Origin: Pipra filicauda
Lineage: Eukaryota; Chordata; Aves; Passeriformes; Pipridae
Reading direction: 5' to 3'
DNA length: 64,000 bases
Assembly: GCF_003945595.2 (NCBI RefSeq)
Contig: NW_024104320.1
Location: forward strand, 2,463,365 to 2,527,364
Below are positions 49,901 through 59,367 of this stretch, in pieces. The translations under genes were made by a program, and so were the position numbers. The first letter of the stretch is position 1. Every line of letters begins with the position of its first letter. The notes below the pieces were generated by a model. It did not search any database. It saw only the letters and a list, made by a program, of their open reading frames with translations, and was not told where the DNA came from.

Positions 49901-50548
49901 CCATATTTAACTTGCTGCATTTAATCAGTCTTTACCTTCTGATGAAGGTGAAACACTGAGCTCAGTCAATCTACCAAATTTATACTTGGGTACATAAATA
50001 AAGCTGACCCAACGAAAACAACTTGAAAGCGCAGAATTCAGCTTTTTTGGCTCCCCTCCTGCCCTCACTTTTCTGCACTCGCCATTCAGCATTTACAAAT
50101 GCTGTGTTTGCTCTTGCAAGATCCTGACTGAGGTGCCTCAGCAGCACTGGCTTCTCCATCTTCTCTCCTCCCCATCACCCTCCACCCTTTCCCTTAGTTC
50201 TCCTTGTGACGTGTCCCTCTCCAGAGGTGGCACCAGGGGATGGTCTGAGGAGAACAAACCCTGGTTAGCAGAGGTTCCTTAAGGAGTTTCTTGACCACCC
50301 TCTCCTTTCCTCCTACAGAAAAGAAGGACACTGTCCTGCGCCAGGTGCGCTTGGACCCTTGCGACCTGCAGCCCATCTTTGACGACATGCTGCACATCCT
50401 CAATCCCGAGGAGCTCCACGTGATAGAGGAGATCCCGCAGGCCGAAGACAAGCTGGACAGGCTATTTGAGATCGCCGGTGTCAAAAGCCAGGAAGCCAGC
50501 CAGACCCTCCTGGACTCTGTCTATAGCCACCTTCCTGATTTACTGTAG
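16924..50548 (+). CDS. TNFRSF21: TNFRSF21 / death receptor 6, complete spliced gene (6 coding exons, 640 aa)
   Basis: Type I plasma-membrane receptor of the TNF-receptor superfamily with a cytoplasmic death domain. In mammals DR6 signals through JNK and caspases, restrains T-helper cell responses and takes part in axon pruning; APP fragments and syndecan-1 are reported ligands. The joined exons give signal peptide about 1-28, cysteine-rich domains about 46-203 (20 paired-looking Cys), stalk 204-335, transmembrane helix about 338-356, death domain about 404-486, Pro-rich linker 502-516 and a conserved C-terminal region 533-640. The protein strongly resembles mammalian DR6 ([56 protein letters not shown], ending SHLPDLL). 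Length 640 compares with 655 in human; most of the difference lies in the stalk. All introns are GT-AG and the frame is intact, so the gene looks functional. No neighbouring gene is visible. Confidence 0.98.
16986..17007. repeat. (TG)n microsatellite directly after the exon-1 splice donor
   Basis: gtgagtgtgtttgtgtgtgt... begins at the donor GT (16978) and ends at gcgcggg. Only eight bases separate the donor from the repeat, so length variation occurs inside the intron start. Confidence 0.9.
17404..17433. repeat. (CATC/CACC)n simple repeat in intron 1
   Basis: atccatccatccacccatcc followed by acccatccg, a short imperfect tetranucleotide array. Confidence 0.9.
19166..19214. repeat. (TTTAC)n simple repeat in intron 1
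   Basis: A pentanucleotide array, tttactttactttacttta, flanked by ttttat variants. Confidence 0.93.
19399..19505 (-). mobile_element. Short CR1 LINE 3'-end fragment (intron 1)
   Basis: About 107 bp: tcatagaatcataaaatggc, gggaccttaaagatcattta, gttccaacctccctgccatg, actagaccaggttgctcagg. Confidence 0.92.
22641..23295 (+). CDS. TNFRSF21: TNFRSF21 coding exon 2 (signal-peptide end and four cysteine-rich domains)
   Basis: Encodes residues 19-236 plus the first base of codon 237. It contains the ligand-binding ectodomain: CRD1 with C59, C62, C72, C80; CRD2 with C83, C98, C101, C105, C115, C123; CRD3 with C125, C136, C142, C160; CRD4 with C163, C178, C184, C203. N-glycosylation sequons are N133-D-T and N211-M-S. 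Acceptor tgttttccag|CTG, donor AAAG|gtaacg, exit phase 1. All four CRDs in one exon matches the known DR6 gene layout. Confidence 0.97.
23296..25001 (+). other. TNFRSF21: TNFRSF21 intron 2 (1,706 bp)
   Basis: GT-AG intron, phase 1, no transposon recognised. Reading through the exon-2 donor stays open to a stop at 23370-23372; an AATAAA lies at 24473-24478. Confidence 0.92.
25002..25499 (+). CDS. TNFRSF21: TNFRSF21 coding exon 3 (stalk, transmembrane helix, juxtamembrane)
   Basis: Completes G237 and encodes residues 238-402 plus the first base of codon 403. The Ser/Thr/Pro/Gly-rich stalk (about 238-335) is the most divergent part of the protein and carries sequons at N239, N265 and N270. [10 protein letters not shown] precedes the transmembrane helix (about 338-356), followed by the basic stop-transfer stretch [13 protein letters not shown] and a conserved juxtamembrane segment ending NGHG. 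Acceptor cctttcgcag|GTC, donor CATG|gtgagc. Confidence 0.97.
32204..32950 (-). mobile_element. Longest CR1 LINE fragment (intron 3), about 745 bp
   Basis: Begins on + with ggaatcatggaaatgtttag and runs through gcagggacaccttccactag, ccagctctcagaccattttt, gtgggcaagcgcacattgcc, cagggctgctctcaatccct and tgacccaggtgcaggac. It reaches further upstream in ORF2 than the other young copies. The frame is broken. Confidence 0.93.
34503..34690 (+). mobile_element. CR1 LINE internal fragment (intron 3)
   Basis: Landmarks gaaggggctggagtgcaagt, gatgaggagcagctgaggga, aagaaaaggaggctcaggag and tctgaaaggaggttgtagag match the ORF2 end of CR1. It lacks the 3' tail, so it is a broken copy. Confidence 0.88.
36655..36725. 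repeat. TA-rich simple repeat in intron 3
   Basis: ctatatatatatatatctat followed by imperfect ATCT and TAGA runs; the two halves are partly inverted (tatctatct ... agatagaca). Confidence 0.85.
37682..37841. repeat. AT-rich simple repeat flanking the LTR
   Basis: Mixed TA/TATG/TATAT sequence, resuming after the LTR at about 38607-38670. The LTR appears to have inserted into this AT-rich tract. Confidence 0.85.
37842..38606 (+). mobile_element. Solo LTR of an avian endogenous retrovirus (intron 3)
   Basis: The element begins TGTATTGGGTTC and ends TCAACCCACCGCA (TG...CA termini). Internal landmarks resemble a common bird ERV LTR: gccaatgccag, ctgagcccatcagggat, gtgagaatatgtgagag, gatgaactgactgcag, and a U3/R-like end with taataagttaaactaatttcccc and acccacgagccttttgtta. 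About 765 bp, same orientation as DR6. No gag, pol or env is next to it, so it is a solo LTR. It sits in AT-rich intron DNA and a clean target duplication is not seen. The exact family name is not certain. Confidence 0.8.
38664..38755. repeat. T/G-rich (TTTGG)n-like tract in intron 3
   Basis: Irregular gtttggttggtttgtttggt-type sequence, low complexity. Confidence 0.85.
39845..40110 (+). CDS. TNFRSF21: TNFRSF21 coding exon 4 (death domain)
   Basis: Completes G403 and encodes residues 404-491, essentially the whole death domain: helix 1 [20 protein letters not shown], then [10 protein letters not shown], the [11 protein letters not shown] segment and [20 protein letters not shown]. It is highly conserved and GC-rich (third positions mostly C or G), unlike the surrounding intron. 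Acceptor cccgcag|GCA. The donor CCG|gtaacg is weak: C at +5 and no AG at the exon end. The last residue is Pro491, where human DR6 has Gln as I recall it. Exit phase 0. Confidence 0.97.
42749..42895 (+). mobile_element. CR1 LINE 3'-end fragment (intron 4)
   Basis: Contains ggttgtgaatgtcccatctc, ggagcaaccttgtctagtgg, aaggtgtccctgcccatggg and the tail ccattctgtgattctgag. Preceded by an A/C-rich simple stretch at 42721-42748. Confidence 0.93.
46563..46616 (+). other. TNFRSF21: Candidate alternative cassette exon in TNFRSF21 intron 4
   Basis: A 54-bp segment has a good acceptor (tgtctgtctctgcag|G) and a strong donor (AAG|gtgaga). It is exactly 18 codons, has no stop, and starts and ends in phase 0, matching the phase-0 junction between exons 4 and 5. 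It would insert [18 protein letters not shown] between P491 and L492. I know of no such exon in mammalian DR6; it could be chance, a decoy exon, or a bird-specific isoform. Confidence 0.3.
48123..48389 (-). mobile_element. CR1 LINE 3'-end fragment (intron 4)
   Basis: The + strand reads atcatagaatcatggaattg, ggaaagacctctaaggtcat, ccacatccacaagttttttt, agggatggtgattccaccac. A different CR1 subfamily from those with 'gccatgggcagggac'. Confidence 0.93.
49212..49431 (+). CDS. TNFRSF21: TNFRSF21 coding exon 5 (proline-rich linker and conserved acidic motif)
   Basis: Encodes residues 492-564 plus the first base of codon 565. It begins [14 protein letters not shown], continues with a Pro/Ser-rich low-complexity linker (502-516), then [12 protein letters not shown] and the conserved [20 protein letters not shown] segment. 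Function of the linker is not established. C533, just before FFVDE, is absent from the human protein as I recall it. Acceptor cccccaaag|CTG, donor AAAG|gtacca. Confidence 0.96.
49432..50318 (+). other. TNFRSF21: TNFRSF21 intron 5 (887 bp)
   Basis: GT-AG intron, phase 1. Contains a poly(T) tract at about 49791-49804 and otherwise unique sequence. Confidence 0.92.
50319..50548 (+). CDS. TNFRSF21: TNFRSF21 coding exon 6 (C-terminal region and stop)
   Basis: Completes E565 and encodes residues 566-640, then TAG at 50546-50548. The segment [17 protein letters not shown], followed by an amphipathic helical stretch ([20 protein letters not shown]) and SHLPDLL at the C terminus, is nearly identical to mammalian DR6. 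Acceptor tcctacag|AAA. This tail is more strongly conserved than the stalk, which suggests a binding or oligomerisation role, but none is assigned here. Confidence 0.97.
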
Positions 50549-50815
50549 GCACTGGGTCACCACACACTCTCCGAATATCTGCTAGAGCTAGCTTGGCGCT
50601 CGTTAAGATGAACGACAATATGCAGGCAGGTTTTGTTGTAGAATATATGGCCAGTATTTTCGTTGAGGTGTCCTTGGTTTTTGGAGGGGGGGCAGTTTGC
50701 CAGCGTTGCACCCCTCCACCGTAACTATCGCTCTCAGTCCAAGTCTCTGCCCCCTTCCCGAACCTCTCTCCTCCTTATTCTTATTCCAATCAGATCAGCC
50801 GATGCACTTTAAAAA

Positions 50816-50821
50816 AATAAA
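50816..50821 (+). terminator. TNFRSF21: Possible proximal polyadenylation signal AATAAA
   Basis: AATAAA lies 268 bases after the stop codon inside an A-run. The downstream GT-rich element is weak (gtctggtgtaa-like, about 50865), so usage may be minor. Its use would drop the AU-rich element from the mRNA. Confidence 0.35.
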
Positions 50822-51119
50822 TCTGACAAAAAAACCGCAGTTAATGAACTAAAAGACCACGAATCTGGTGTAATTTAACACATGGAATTGGGGATTGCTC
50901 TGTAACCCCCTTCCTCTGTCAAAGCTGTCACTCAGAGTGACCATCTCCCATCACCTCCCTTCGCCTTGGAGCAGTAAATGGCAAAAACACGCAAAAAAAC
51001 CCCCCCAACTGTTGCTGGTTACTGTCTCTTAACGCAGCTAAGCTTCCCACCCAAGCTGACTTTTTTATTAATGTACTATTGTTTGGCTCATATCCATTGC
51101 TGAGATTTTACTAGCACGG

Positions 51120-51128
51120 TTATTTATT
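51120..51128 (+). promoter_or_regulatory. TNFRSF21: AU-rich element nonamer in 3' UTR
   Basis: TTATTTATT matches the destabilising UUAUUUA(U/A)(U/A) nonamer bound by TTP-family proteins in cytokine and receptor mRNAs. It is a single copy, so the effect may be modest. Confidence 0.45.
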
Positions 51129-51709
51129 GTATGGTTTTAACCCGGACAATGCATCGCGCTCCTATTACGCTACAGCAGAAGTGCTTTAACCGCAAAAGAA
51201 AAGGGTCGAGTCCCACCAACCTCTGAGGTGATGGAAAGATCCTTTGCCTCCAGTCGAATGTAAGGAATTATCTTGCCTTGTGGGAATGGTGGGGCCCCCA
51301 AGGGAGCCAGTGCTGGACGTGGGGAGGCGAAGGTGGCCGCCGGTGGTCCCGCTCTCCTCGTGCTGTAAGACTTAAACCAAGCTCTGCTTTTACACTCGTG
51401 TCTCTTGTTTTTTATACAGATGTGGCCGATAAATTCTTCGAAGACCTTACATGGTCTCTAATAGTCTCTTCAAATCACACTTCACTTTTTATTAAAAGAG
51501 GTTTGGGGGGGGGGAGGAAAAGCTGCATCGTAAGAAATCTGTCTGATTATATTTGCAATTATTATGCTCCCGTAACGAACAGTCTGTACTACGTTCAATC
51601 TGAAGAAGTAATGATACGAGGGTGGCATGAGCTGCCCCATGGGAAGGGGGTGGGAGTGGGGGAAGAGGGAAATGAATTGAAAAATTGCCTTCCAGTGTAC
51701 TAATTTATT

Positions 51710-51715
51710 AATAAA
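51710..51715 (+). terminator. TNFRSF21: Probable main polyadenylation signal AATAAA
   Basis: AATAAA lies in an A/T-rich context followed within 10 bases by a GT-rich downstream element, so cleavage is expected near 51725-51735. This is the best-formed signal after the DR6 stop codon. Confidence 0.65.
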
Positions 51716-51735
51716 TACTAGGTGTTTGTTATTTG

Positions 51736-54700
51736 ACATGATTCTGCGTTAACCTCCTTAACAGCTGCTTCTGCTTGGGGACCCCTGGGTTTGGAGCAGT
51801 GTCTTGCTCAGGGGGCCCATGGCAGGGTGATGAGAGAGATTTTGGAGGATGGGGGTGGTGAAGAGGTTGTCTCCTTTAGCTTTTCCAAAATATGATTGCT
51901 TTCTGTTGACAGCAGTGCCTTGAGTCCCCACGGTTGCTGCTGGAGCTCTCTGCAGGTCCCCGCCCTGTGCTGGGGTGGGGACGTGTGTTAATCCCCACAG
52001 CGGTGCCAGATCAGATGGCTGATGGGGCTTCCAGGGTTGGTTTTTGCAAGCTCTCAAAGGCTTTGCAGGCATTTTGGGGAGGCTGAAGTATTAATTTTCC
52101 AGGATGCAGCTGCTGTGCTGAGTCACTCCTGAGCAAAGGTCTTGCAGTTACAGCATTTCTGTTGCTGTTACATTACCCAGGTCCTTAAAGTCTCTGCTTC
52201 CAAATAACTCATCCATGTTATTCTGTCTACAAAAGGAATCCTTAATGGGACAAATGCTTCTGGTTTATAAGACTGTCATTTTGTTTACTTGGCTTCAGAG
52301 TCTTTTCTGTTAACTACGGTGCTGTGTTTTCTTTCTGGCTGGCATTGGAAATTGCTGGTACAGGACTATACATAGGTGCAGGATTAAAACTCTTTGACAC
52401 GTGGACAGATGAAATATAGTGTGAAATAGCAAGAGCCTTTATTGGGAGTTCTGGGATGGAGTTTTCCCTTGCTGGCAATGAAGCACTGAACATTTTGTGC
52501 CTGCAATGTGTCTTCAAAGCATCACAAAGAAATAGTGAGTGTGGCTCATGTGCCTGGCATACACCGTGTTGCTAAAAGCTGTATGCTGAGGTGGAGCCCA
52601 GTACGAGCTGTGGGCAAGGGGATTTTTTTACCTCCATGTTGGGAGCAGTGGTGGTTGCTGTCGATCCACCTGGGCAAGAACTGATAAGGGGAGGGAACAT
52701 GTGCAATTGTGGGCTCAATCGATAGCTGGCTTTAAATTATCCTTTCCAGGCTCTGGGAGCAAGTCCAGCTGGGAAATTAAGAATTTTTCCTTTTCTAGTG
52801 GGCCATGTTCTCCTGTAAAGCACTAGAGCCACCAGGCTACCCTCCCAGGGAACCACCTGCCCTATCCCGCAGCTCTGTTTCCCATCCTGGCAGCTGCTCA
52901 CATTTTCTGATGGGATTTGAAGGAAAAGCGAAAAGAAGAACAGTCCTGGGAAGGACTAAAGAGCCAGCTGAAGAGACACCACAAAGCAGGCATGTTGAGG
53001 AGGTGCCTTGGCCAGGAGATACCAAAAAAGCACAAGGAAGCTGGTGGGTTGCATTTAACTCATCTTGATGGCAGGTCATGGAACAGGCCAGGATTGGGGC
53101 AATCCTTAGCTCCATCTGTGCTGTGCACACTTTCAGCATTACTCTCTCCTCTGTTTGCACCTGGATGTTGGCCTTGTTCCTGGCTCCATCATTTCAGATT
53201 TTCAATCTTTTGCTGTATGCCTGTGTATGTGTGTGAAATACATTTATTTGTTATATATTTATATAAACATACATATTTATATACACAACATAAACTTTTT
53301 TATATTATGCTATTTATATATTTACATATTTTTCTATATTATTACTATGTATTTTTACAGGTGTATAATATATAAATATTTTCTGTCTCTGGGGGTGTGC
53401 AGGGAAAGTGTCTGAGAGCAGCTGAGCCCCATGTACAGGCAGGGTATTTCCTGGACACGTGGGAGGTGTGAGGAGCCACAAGCCCTGCACCCCCACCCTT
53501 CCTCTTGGGCCAGCTCCCTTAAGCCTTAAGAAAATAAACCAGGCAGGTGGGATCGATGGGTTCATGACCTGGAGGCATAACTCCATGGGAGGGGAGACTG
53601 GACTTGTTCTCATCCTGGGCTTATTTGAGGCATTGTGGGCAATGCACAAACTGTGCACTCTGCAGCACCAGCTGTGATGTGCAACTCAAATGGGTCAAGT
53701 CTTTGGCTAAATGGTTAAGCAGAGTAAAGGTGTGATATAAAGATCTTTATAAATACATGCAATATCCATAAAAATGCATTCTATACAAAATCTGCATTAA
53801 ACGTACTTGATAGTGCATTGCAGGTGAGAGTTGGGATTTGGCCCTCACTTGGCCTCGCTCAGTTATGGTGTTTGCTCCTTGTGTGGTGTCTCCACTTCGG
53901 GACAGGCAAGAGGGGTGGGAATTTGGTGCTGAGGTGGCAGTCCTGGATGGCAGAGCATGTAAAACCAGAGCAGACAGGAAGCATATTGAGCACAGTCATG
54001 CCTCCCTCTGCCTGCTGTGGGCATCTTGCTTCAGAGCAGAGACAGAAATTTCTGGTGTGGGCCACACAAAACATCAACTGCTCCAGTCCTGGATGGTGGG
54101 GCTTGGACACGAGGTGTGGACATCGCATCTCACCCCGAGGTCACAGTGTTTGCTGGGACAAAATGCTCCAGAGACACCTCCAGCATGGCCTGGCATCCTC
54201 AGGACAGCCTGGCTCTGCTGTTCCAGTGCCTTTTAATTCCTCCAGTGGAATTGAGGATTGAGATTGTATTTTTTAACTCTCTTTTTTTTTTTCCCCATGA
54301 ATTGCAGGTGCTCTCTGCAGAAGAACAAGACATCTTGTACACTTTCCTCCTACCTCAGCCAAATTGGAGTTTATCCTAATGGGGAATTAATTACAAGCCT
54401 CTGGGTGTGGCTGCTTGTGTCCCGGTTGGAAAAGCACCCCGGGCTCCTGGGAGGTCATTCGCCTCTCCGGTTTTTTGTATATCAGCCAATTCTCTGTGGA
54501 TTGCAACAGTGTCTGCGTAGGAGGGATCGTCTGTGCAGCCTTTTGTGTGAAGAACCTGCGGGGAGATCCGTGGTGATCCCGCCGGGCATCCTCGGCGGGC
54601 TCTCTGTGGGGCGTGGGGCTTATTCGGGGGTGGGGTGTCTGTGCCCATCACACAGGGCCAAGCTGTGCAGTGTGTGGGAGGGAGGCAGGTTGGTACAGGG

Positions 54701-57236
54701 ACAGCTCTCCCCGAAATCTTCCTCTGGAATCGCTTGGCCTCGAGCTTTTACATCACGAAGGCTTTGCAGCTGGTTTTTTCTTCTCTTGGACTTTGCTCCT
54801 GTGAGTGCCGTGACAGGGAAGTTTCCAGGGCAACTGGTAGGAAATGGGAAGATGGAGGAGAGATAAGAGGAGCCATCATTTATGTATTCATTGGATACAT
54901 GCCTGGTGGCACCCCCCGAGGTGTTTATCTCACCAGCCTTTAGGACACGCCTGCTGCTTCCCTGTGTGAGCATCCATGAGCTTTATAGTTTCCTTTGGGA
55001 TGCTGTAATTTAATTTTCCTTTCTTTCTAGGGTGGGTAGGAGAGGAGGGACCTGGGGGATGATGGAGGACCTGCCTGTTGTGGCAGCTACGGGTATTTCT
55101 GGCAGCTCGGGGTTGTTGCACTGTACCCCAAGCCCTTGTAGCCAATGCACCCTTGTATCTGTGCTCCTGCTGCCCAGTTTCTGCTCCAAGCCCCTCAGGG
55201 ACCCCTTGGCTGCCACGCCAGCTTTATCTGTCTGATCCCTGCCCACTGTTTATGAGATTACCTTCACTTTGATTTAATTTGAAGGAAATTAGTTACTCTG
55301 TAAGCATGCTGGTCTCAGAATACATTTCTGGGCACATGAGCTTTTGCCAGGATCAGTCAGGCTCAGCAGGAAACCAGGACCAGGGCAGGACATTAATCTG
55401 CCTGACTTTGTTTCTGGCAGCTCTGATCTCTCCAGGCTAATACTTGGCGAGAATGATATTAACTAAACCACTGATCTTCCACAGTCTTTCAGTAGCTGAT
55501 GAGTGCTTTTTGTGGTAACTGCTTCTTCTCTACTGATAATATTAATTTATTTTAAAAATAATCAGTTGTCTTTCCACTCTCCTGATGAACAGAGCTTCAG
55601 GTGCCTGACAGCTGAGGCTGGCAGGGTTACAGTCATTTTCCAGGTGGGGAAACTTGAAGAAGAGAGATTAAACTCCCCATAGGCAAACTGATCAGAAAAA
55701 AAATCAGGATAAAATTCAGAGAAAAGTCTTGCTCCACCAGCCCCTGCACCAGCCTCCCTCGAGGAGCGTATGGGTGAAATTTGGGATGTGAAGTGCTGCA
55801 AAAGGGGAAGGGTGGAGGCAATGTTCCCAAACCATGCTTTCCATTAATTAATTTGCCCTTTAAACTAGTTTTTGAGCTGGAAATAAATCTGTGGGCCTGC
55901 TGGCTCCCTGGTTAGACCATTTGCCTTCCTCTTGCCCCATTTCAGCAAGTGCAGCTGGGAGGAAGGCCCAGCTCCAGAGCTGAGCCAACAGCCTCATCCT
56001 CCATCCTTAGTACCTGTTTCCCCTACAGAAAACCACTCACTCCTGTGCCCCAGCCTGTGCTGTGTCCCCAGAGCAGGGATGGTCCTTCTCTCTGTCCCAT
56101 GGAAGGGCACAGCATGGCAGTGATGCCCGAATCACTGATGGAAGAAAGACACGAAATCAAAGCATTTGGCTTTGCAGGCAAAACAATTAATTCCACAGCT
56201 CCAGGGAACTCACACCTGGAAATCACAGCTGCCCACGACTGGTGGAAACCTTCCCATCAGATTCCCTCAAAGGAGGGAAGGAAATTACAGCTGTTGAATT
56301 GCCACATAGCAAATAAAAATTTCAGCTGAGTAACAGCAATTTTTTCTTCCTTCTGTGTTTTTTACTCCTATTCTTCCTTTCCCATGGACCAGCCCCCTGC
56401 ATCTGGCCATCATTTCTGTGGCCAGAGGATGGTGAAACAGGCATTGGCAGTGATGGGAAGAGGATGGACTCTCGCTCTGCCAGCCTCCAGGATGGGTGGC
56501 ACCTCCCAGTTCTGCTGCAGGGAGGGAGCACCCACCTGCCCTCCACTCCCCAGACAGGCCCTGCAGGCCTGTGAGTTGGCCTGGGCTGAAATCAGGCATG
56601 GGAACCACCCAAAAACTTCAACAGTCTTGACAGTAAAGTTGAATTAACCAGCCCACATGCAATCAGACCCCCTAGGGAAATGTGGGAACAGGACATCAAC
56701 CTTTTCCCCACCCCTGCTGCTGCCATCTTATAAAATTTCCTTTTATAAAATGACATTTAAACTTGAAAACAGCTTTTTCTTTTCCCCCCTCACCTCTGCT
56801 TTTTTCTGATCAAATAGCTGGAAAGTTTCTTCTAATTAAATGTGTCCATGGACTGATAATCCTGTTTTGCTCTAATGTCAATATGGTCCTTTAGCTAAAC
56901 TAAATATTTTCCCTGCCTGATATTTATACTTCCCTGGCTGCCCCTTAGCTCCTCTCTGGAGTATTTGAAGACTGTGATCCCATTCCCTATCTTTTATTTT
57001 TTTCTTCTCTGGGCTTTGTTTTCTCAGGGTTTTGTGTCATGCCTGGTTATTTAAGGGGTTCCCATCCTCAAGCATCTGCTCTCTTTCTCTGGATGTTTTC
57101 ACACTTGTAGCAAAGGTGGGGAGGAGAAAGCAGGTATTTTCCCACCTCCCACAGCTTAACCCAGCACAAATCATGAGCCAGAGCCCCTTCTCCTTGAGTG
57201 AGCAAATCCATCCTTTCCCATCAGACCCTCTCTGGG
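51736..57236. other. Downstream intergenic, no gene recognised
   Basis: Unique sequence with one TA-rich tract. Several GC-richer open frames (for example 54258-54866) show no recognisable protein. Confidence 0.6.
53226..53378. repeat. TA-rich low-complexity tract downstream of TNFRSF21
   Basis: About 150 bp of tatatt/tatata variants, for example ttatatatttatataaacat. No element ends seen. Confidence 0.85.
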
Positions 57237-57455
57237 TCAGTCAGTCTGAACATAAGGAAAATCTTCTTTACTGTGCAGGTGACAGAGCACTGGAACAGGC
57301 TGCCCAGAGAGACTGTGGAATCCATTTCTCTGTAGATACTCAAAACCCACCTGGACACAATCCTGTGCAACCTGCTCCAGGTGAACCTGTTTTAGCAAGG
57401 GGGTTAGATGATCTCTAGAGGTCCCTTCCAACCCCAAACCATCCTGTGATTCTAT
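57237..57455 (+). mobile_element. CR1 LINE 3'-end fragment
   Basis: Contains gaacataaggaaaatcttct, gtgacagagcactggaacag, gctgcccagagagactgtgg, gatctctagaggtcccttcc and the tail cctgtgattctatg. Confidence 0.95.
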
Positions 57456-57618
57456 GTGGGAAATCAGGCCAGTGGATGGTGCTGCTGCTGTTGCTGGTGG
57501 TCTGGACCTCAGGGTACCATCCAGGTACATCCAATGCATGGAGAAAGCCATATGCCATCAGCACATATCACTGATGGACGCTGAAATACCATCCACTTCT
57601 GCACTACCTCGGGGATCT

Positions 57619-57992
57619 TATAGAATCACTGAATGGTTTGGGTTGGAAGGGACCTTAAAGATCATCCAGTTCCAACCACCTGCCATGGGCAGGGACACCT
57701 TCCACTAGACCATGTTGCTCCAAACCCCATCGAGCCTAGCCTTGGACAGTTCCAGGGATGGGGCAGCCACAGCTTCTCTGGGCAACCTGTGCAAGGACCT
57801 CACCACCTTTATAGTAAAAAATTTCTTCCTAATAACTAATCTAAATCTCTCCTCTTTCAGTTTAAAAACATTCCCCCTTCTCCTATCACTATCTGTCCTT
57901 ACAAAAAGTAACTCTCACTCTTTTTTATAAGCCCTCTTTAAGTACAAAAGGTCACAATGAGGTTTCCCTGGAGCCTTCCCTTCTGAGAAGAT
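57619..57992 (-). mobile_element. CR1 LINE 3'-end fragment, tail-to-tail with its neighbour
   Basis: The + strand reads tatagaatcactgaatggtt, ccttaaagatcatccagttc, cttctctgggcaacctgtgc, ctttcagtttaaaaacattc, tggagccttcccttctgag. Only about 165 bp separate it from the opposite-strand copy at 57237. Confidence 0.95.
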
Positions 57993-59205
57993 CCTTATTG
58001 TCCTCACACTAGTGGCATTTGCTGCTAGGCTGTGGTGATGCTGAGTTTGTGGGCTTTGTCCTTTTGAAATCAGGAGCCTTATCCCCATGGGTTTGCTTGC
58101 ACTTTCACTGCACTTCCATCAACCTCCTTGTCTGGACTAATCCAGCCTTCCTCTCCTCTAACTTTCTGTGATTGTGATAAATAATTTATGTAACAGGCTG
58201 ACTCAGGATTTGTTGCCTGGTATAAAGCACACAGCCTTCTGCAAAGCATCCCTTGGTCTTGCCGTTACTGTAGAAATAGGGACACTAATATAATAAGCAC
58301 GAAATAGCCCTGGCTCTGCTCCCTCCTATGGTGACACAAATTGGGGGTGACACTTTCTTGGTAGCTGCAGCTACTTGGTCGTGCCATGAGCGTGCAGGAT
58401 GAGGTGCCAAAGAGTCGAATCAGCAAGGTTTTCTGGACCAGGCAGGGAAATAAAAGCTGGTCCAGCAGGGACCAAATTCTGGCAAGTCACTGGCAGATGT
58501 AATCTCTGAACTCACAAGCGTGGGCACGTGCTGTGGAAGAAGCTCAGTGTGCCCCTAGGACACCTGAGCAATTCCATGCTGGGGGGGGGGGGAAGAAAAA
58601 GCTGTTTTGATGGCAAAAATAAAAGTAACCTGGGTTTTCTGCACCTCATACTGAAGGACCCCCATGTAATTACTGTCATTTTCCACTCCCTTTGTCTTGC
58701 TCTGCTTTCCCCTGCTCTGTGTGCTACAGCTGCATCCCTGAGGACCTCAGTGTGGAGGGATGTGGAGTGGGAAGGGCTGGAGGGGGCTGTTTTTCTGCAT
58801 CCACTGCCAAGGTGATGTGCTCCTGTACATAATCCCTGTGGATGAATAATGCCAGCAGTGCTCTGCTGCTGCCATGGGTGGCCATGTGGGTCACAGTCAG
58901 AGCCAAACACCCTGAGCCACAGGTGCTCTGTCCCATTACAGACTCCTCTGGAGGAACCAAATTAGGATGGCGTGCCAGATTTTAAATGGATAGATGTGTG
59001 TCTGTGTAAGAGACAGCGATACAGCACCTGCCTGCATCCTGAAAAAGCACTCAGCTTCACTAGGTTTGGCACACTTGCCCAATGTACAAGAGCCACTGGG
59101 GACTCAACCCTCCAGTTCGGGGTTTGGGTGTTCAAAAGGGAGAAAACATTTTCCCTAAGGCAGTAAAACCTTTCCTTTGGGGTTAATGCCTCTAACACCG
59201 CCCTG

Positions 59206-59367
59206 GTGTTGCCCAGGGAAAGTTGTGGAGTCTCTTTCTCTGGAGATCTGGAGACATTCCAAACCCACCTGGTTGTGTTCTTGTGTCACCTGCTCCAGCT
59301 GACCCTGCCTTGGTGGGGGGGTTGGACTAGATGAGCTCCAGAGGTCCCTTCCAACCCTGATTCTGTG
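59206..59367 (+). mobile_element. CR1 LINE 3'-end fragment
   Basis: Contains gttgcccagggaaagttgtg, gtctctttctctggagatct, ctgccttggtgggggggttg, ccagaggtcccttccaaccc and a shortened tail. Confidence 0.92.

Larger units (their letters stand above)
50549..51735 (+). other. TNFRSF21: TNFRSF21 3' UTR
   Basis: This about 1.2-kb stretch follows the stop codon, contains no CR1, and ends at AATAAA (51710-51715) followed by a T/G-rich element (ggtgtttgttatttg, 51721-51735). It contains a G-run at 51506-51518, an AU-rich nonamer at 51120-51128 and an earlier AATAAA at 50816-50821. The extent is inferred from the poly(A) signal only. Confidence 0.7.

Noticed and set aside
51278..51703. 141-codon frame after the DR6 stop
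   Set aside because: Lies in the 3' UTR, includes a G-run and low-complexity sequence; no homology recognised.
54308..54379. Acceptor-like tract (poly-T, attgcag) followed by an open stretch VLSAEEQDILYTFLL
   Set aside because: Downstream of the DR6 poly(A) site, no matching donor or neighbouring exon found, and the frame ends shortly afterwards.
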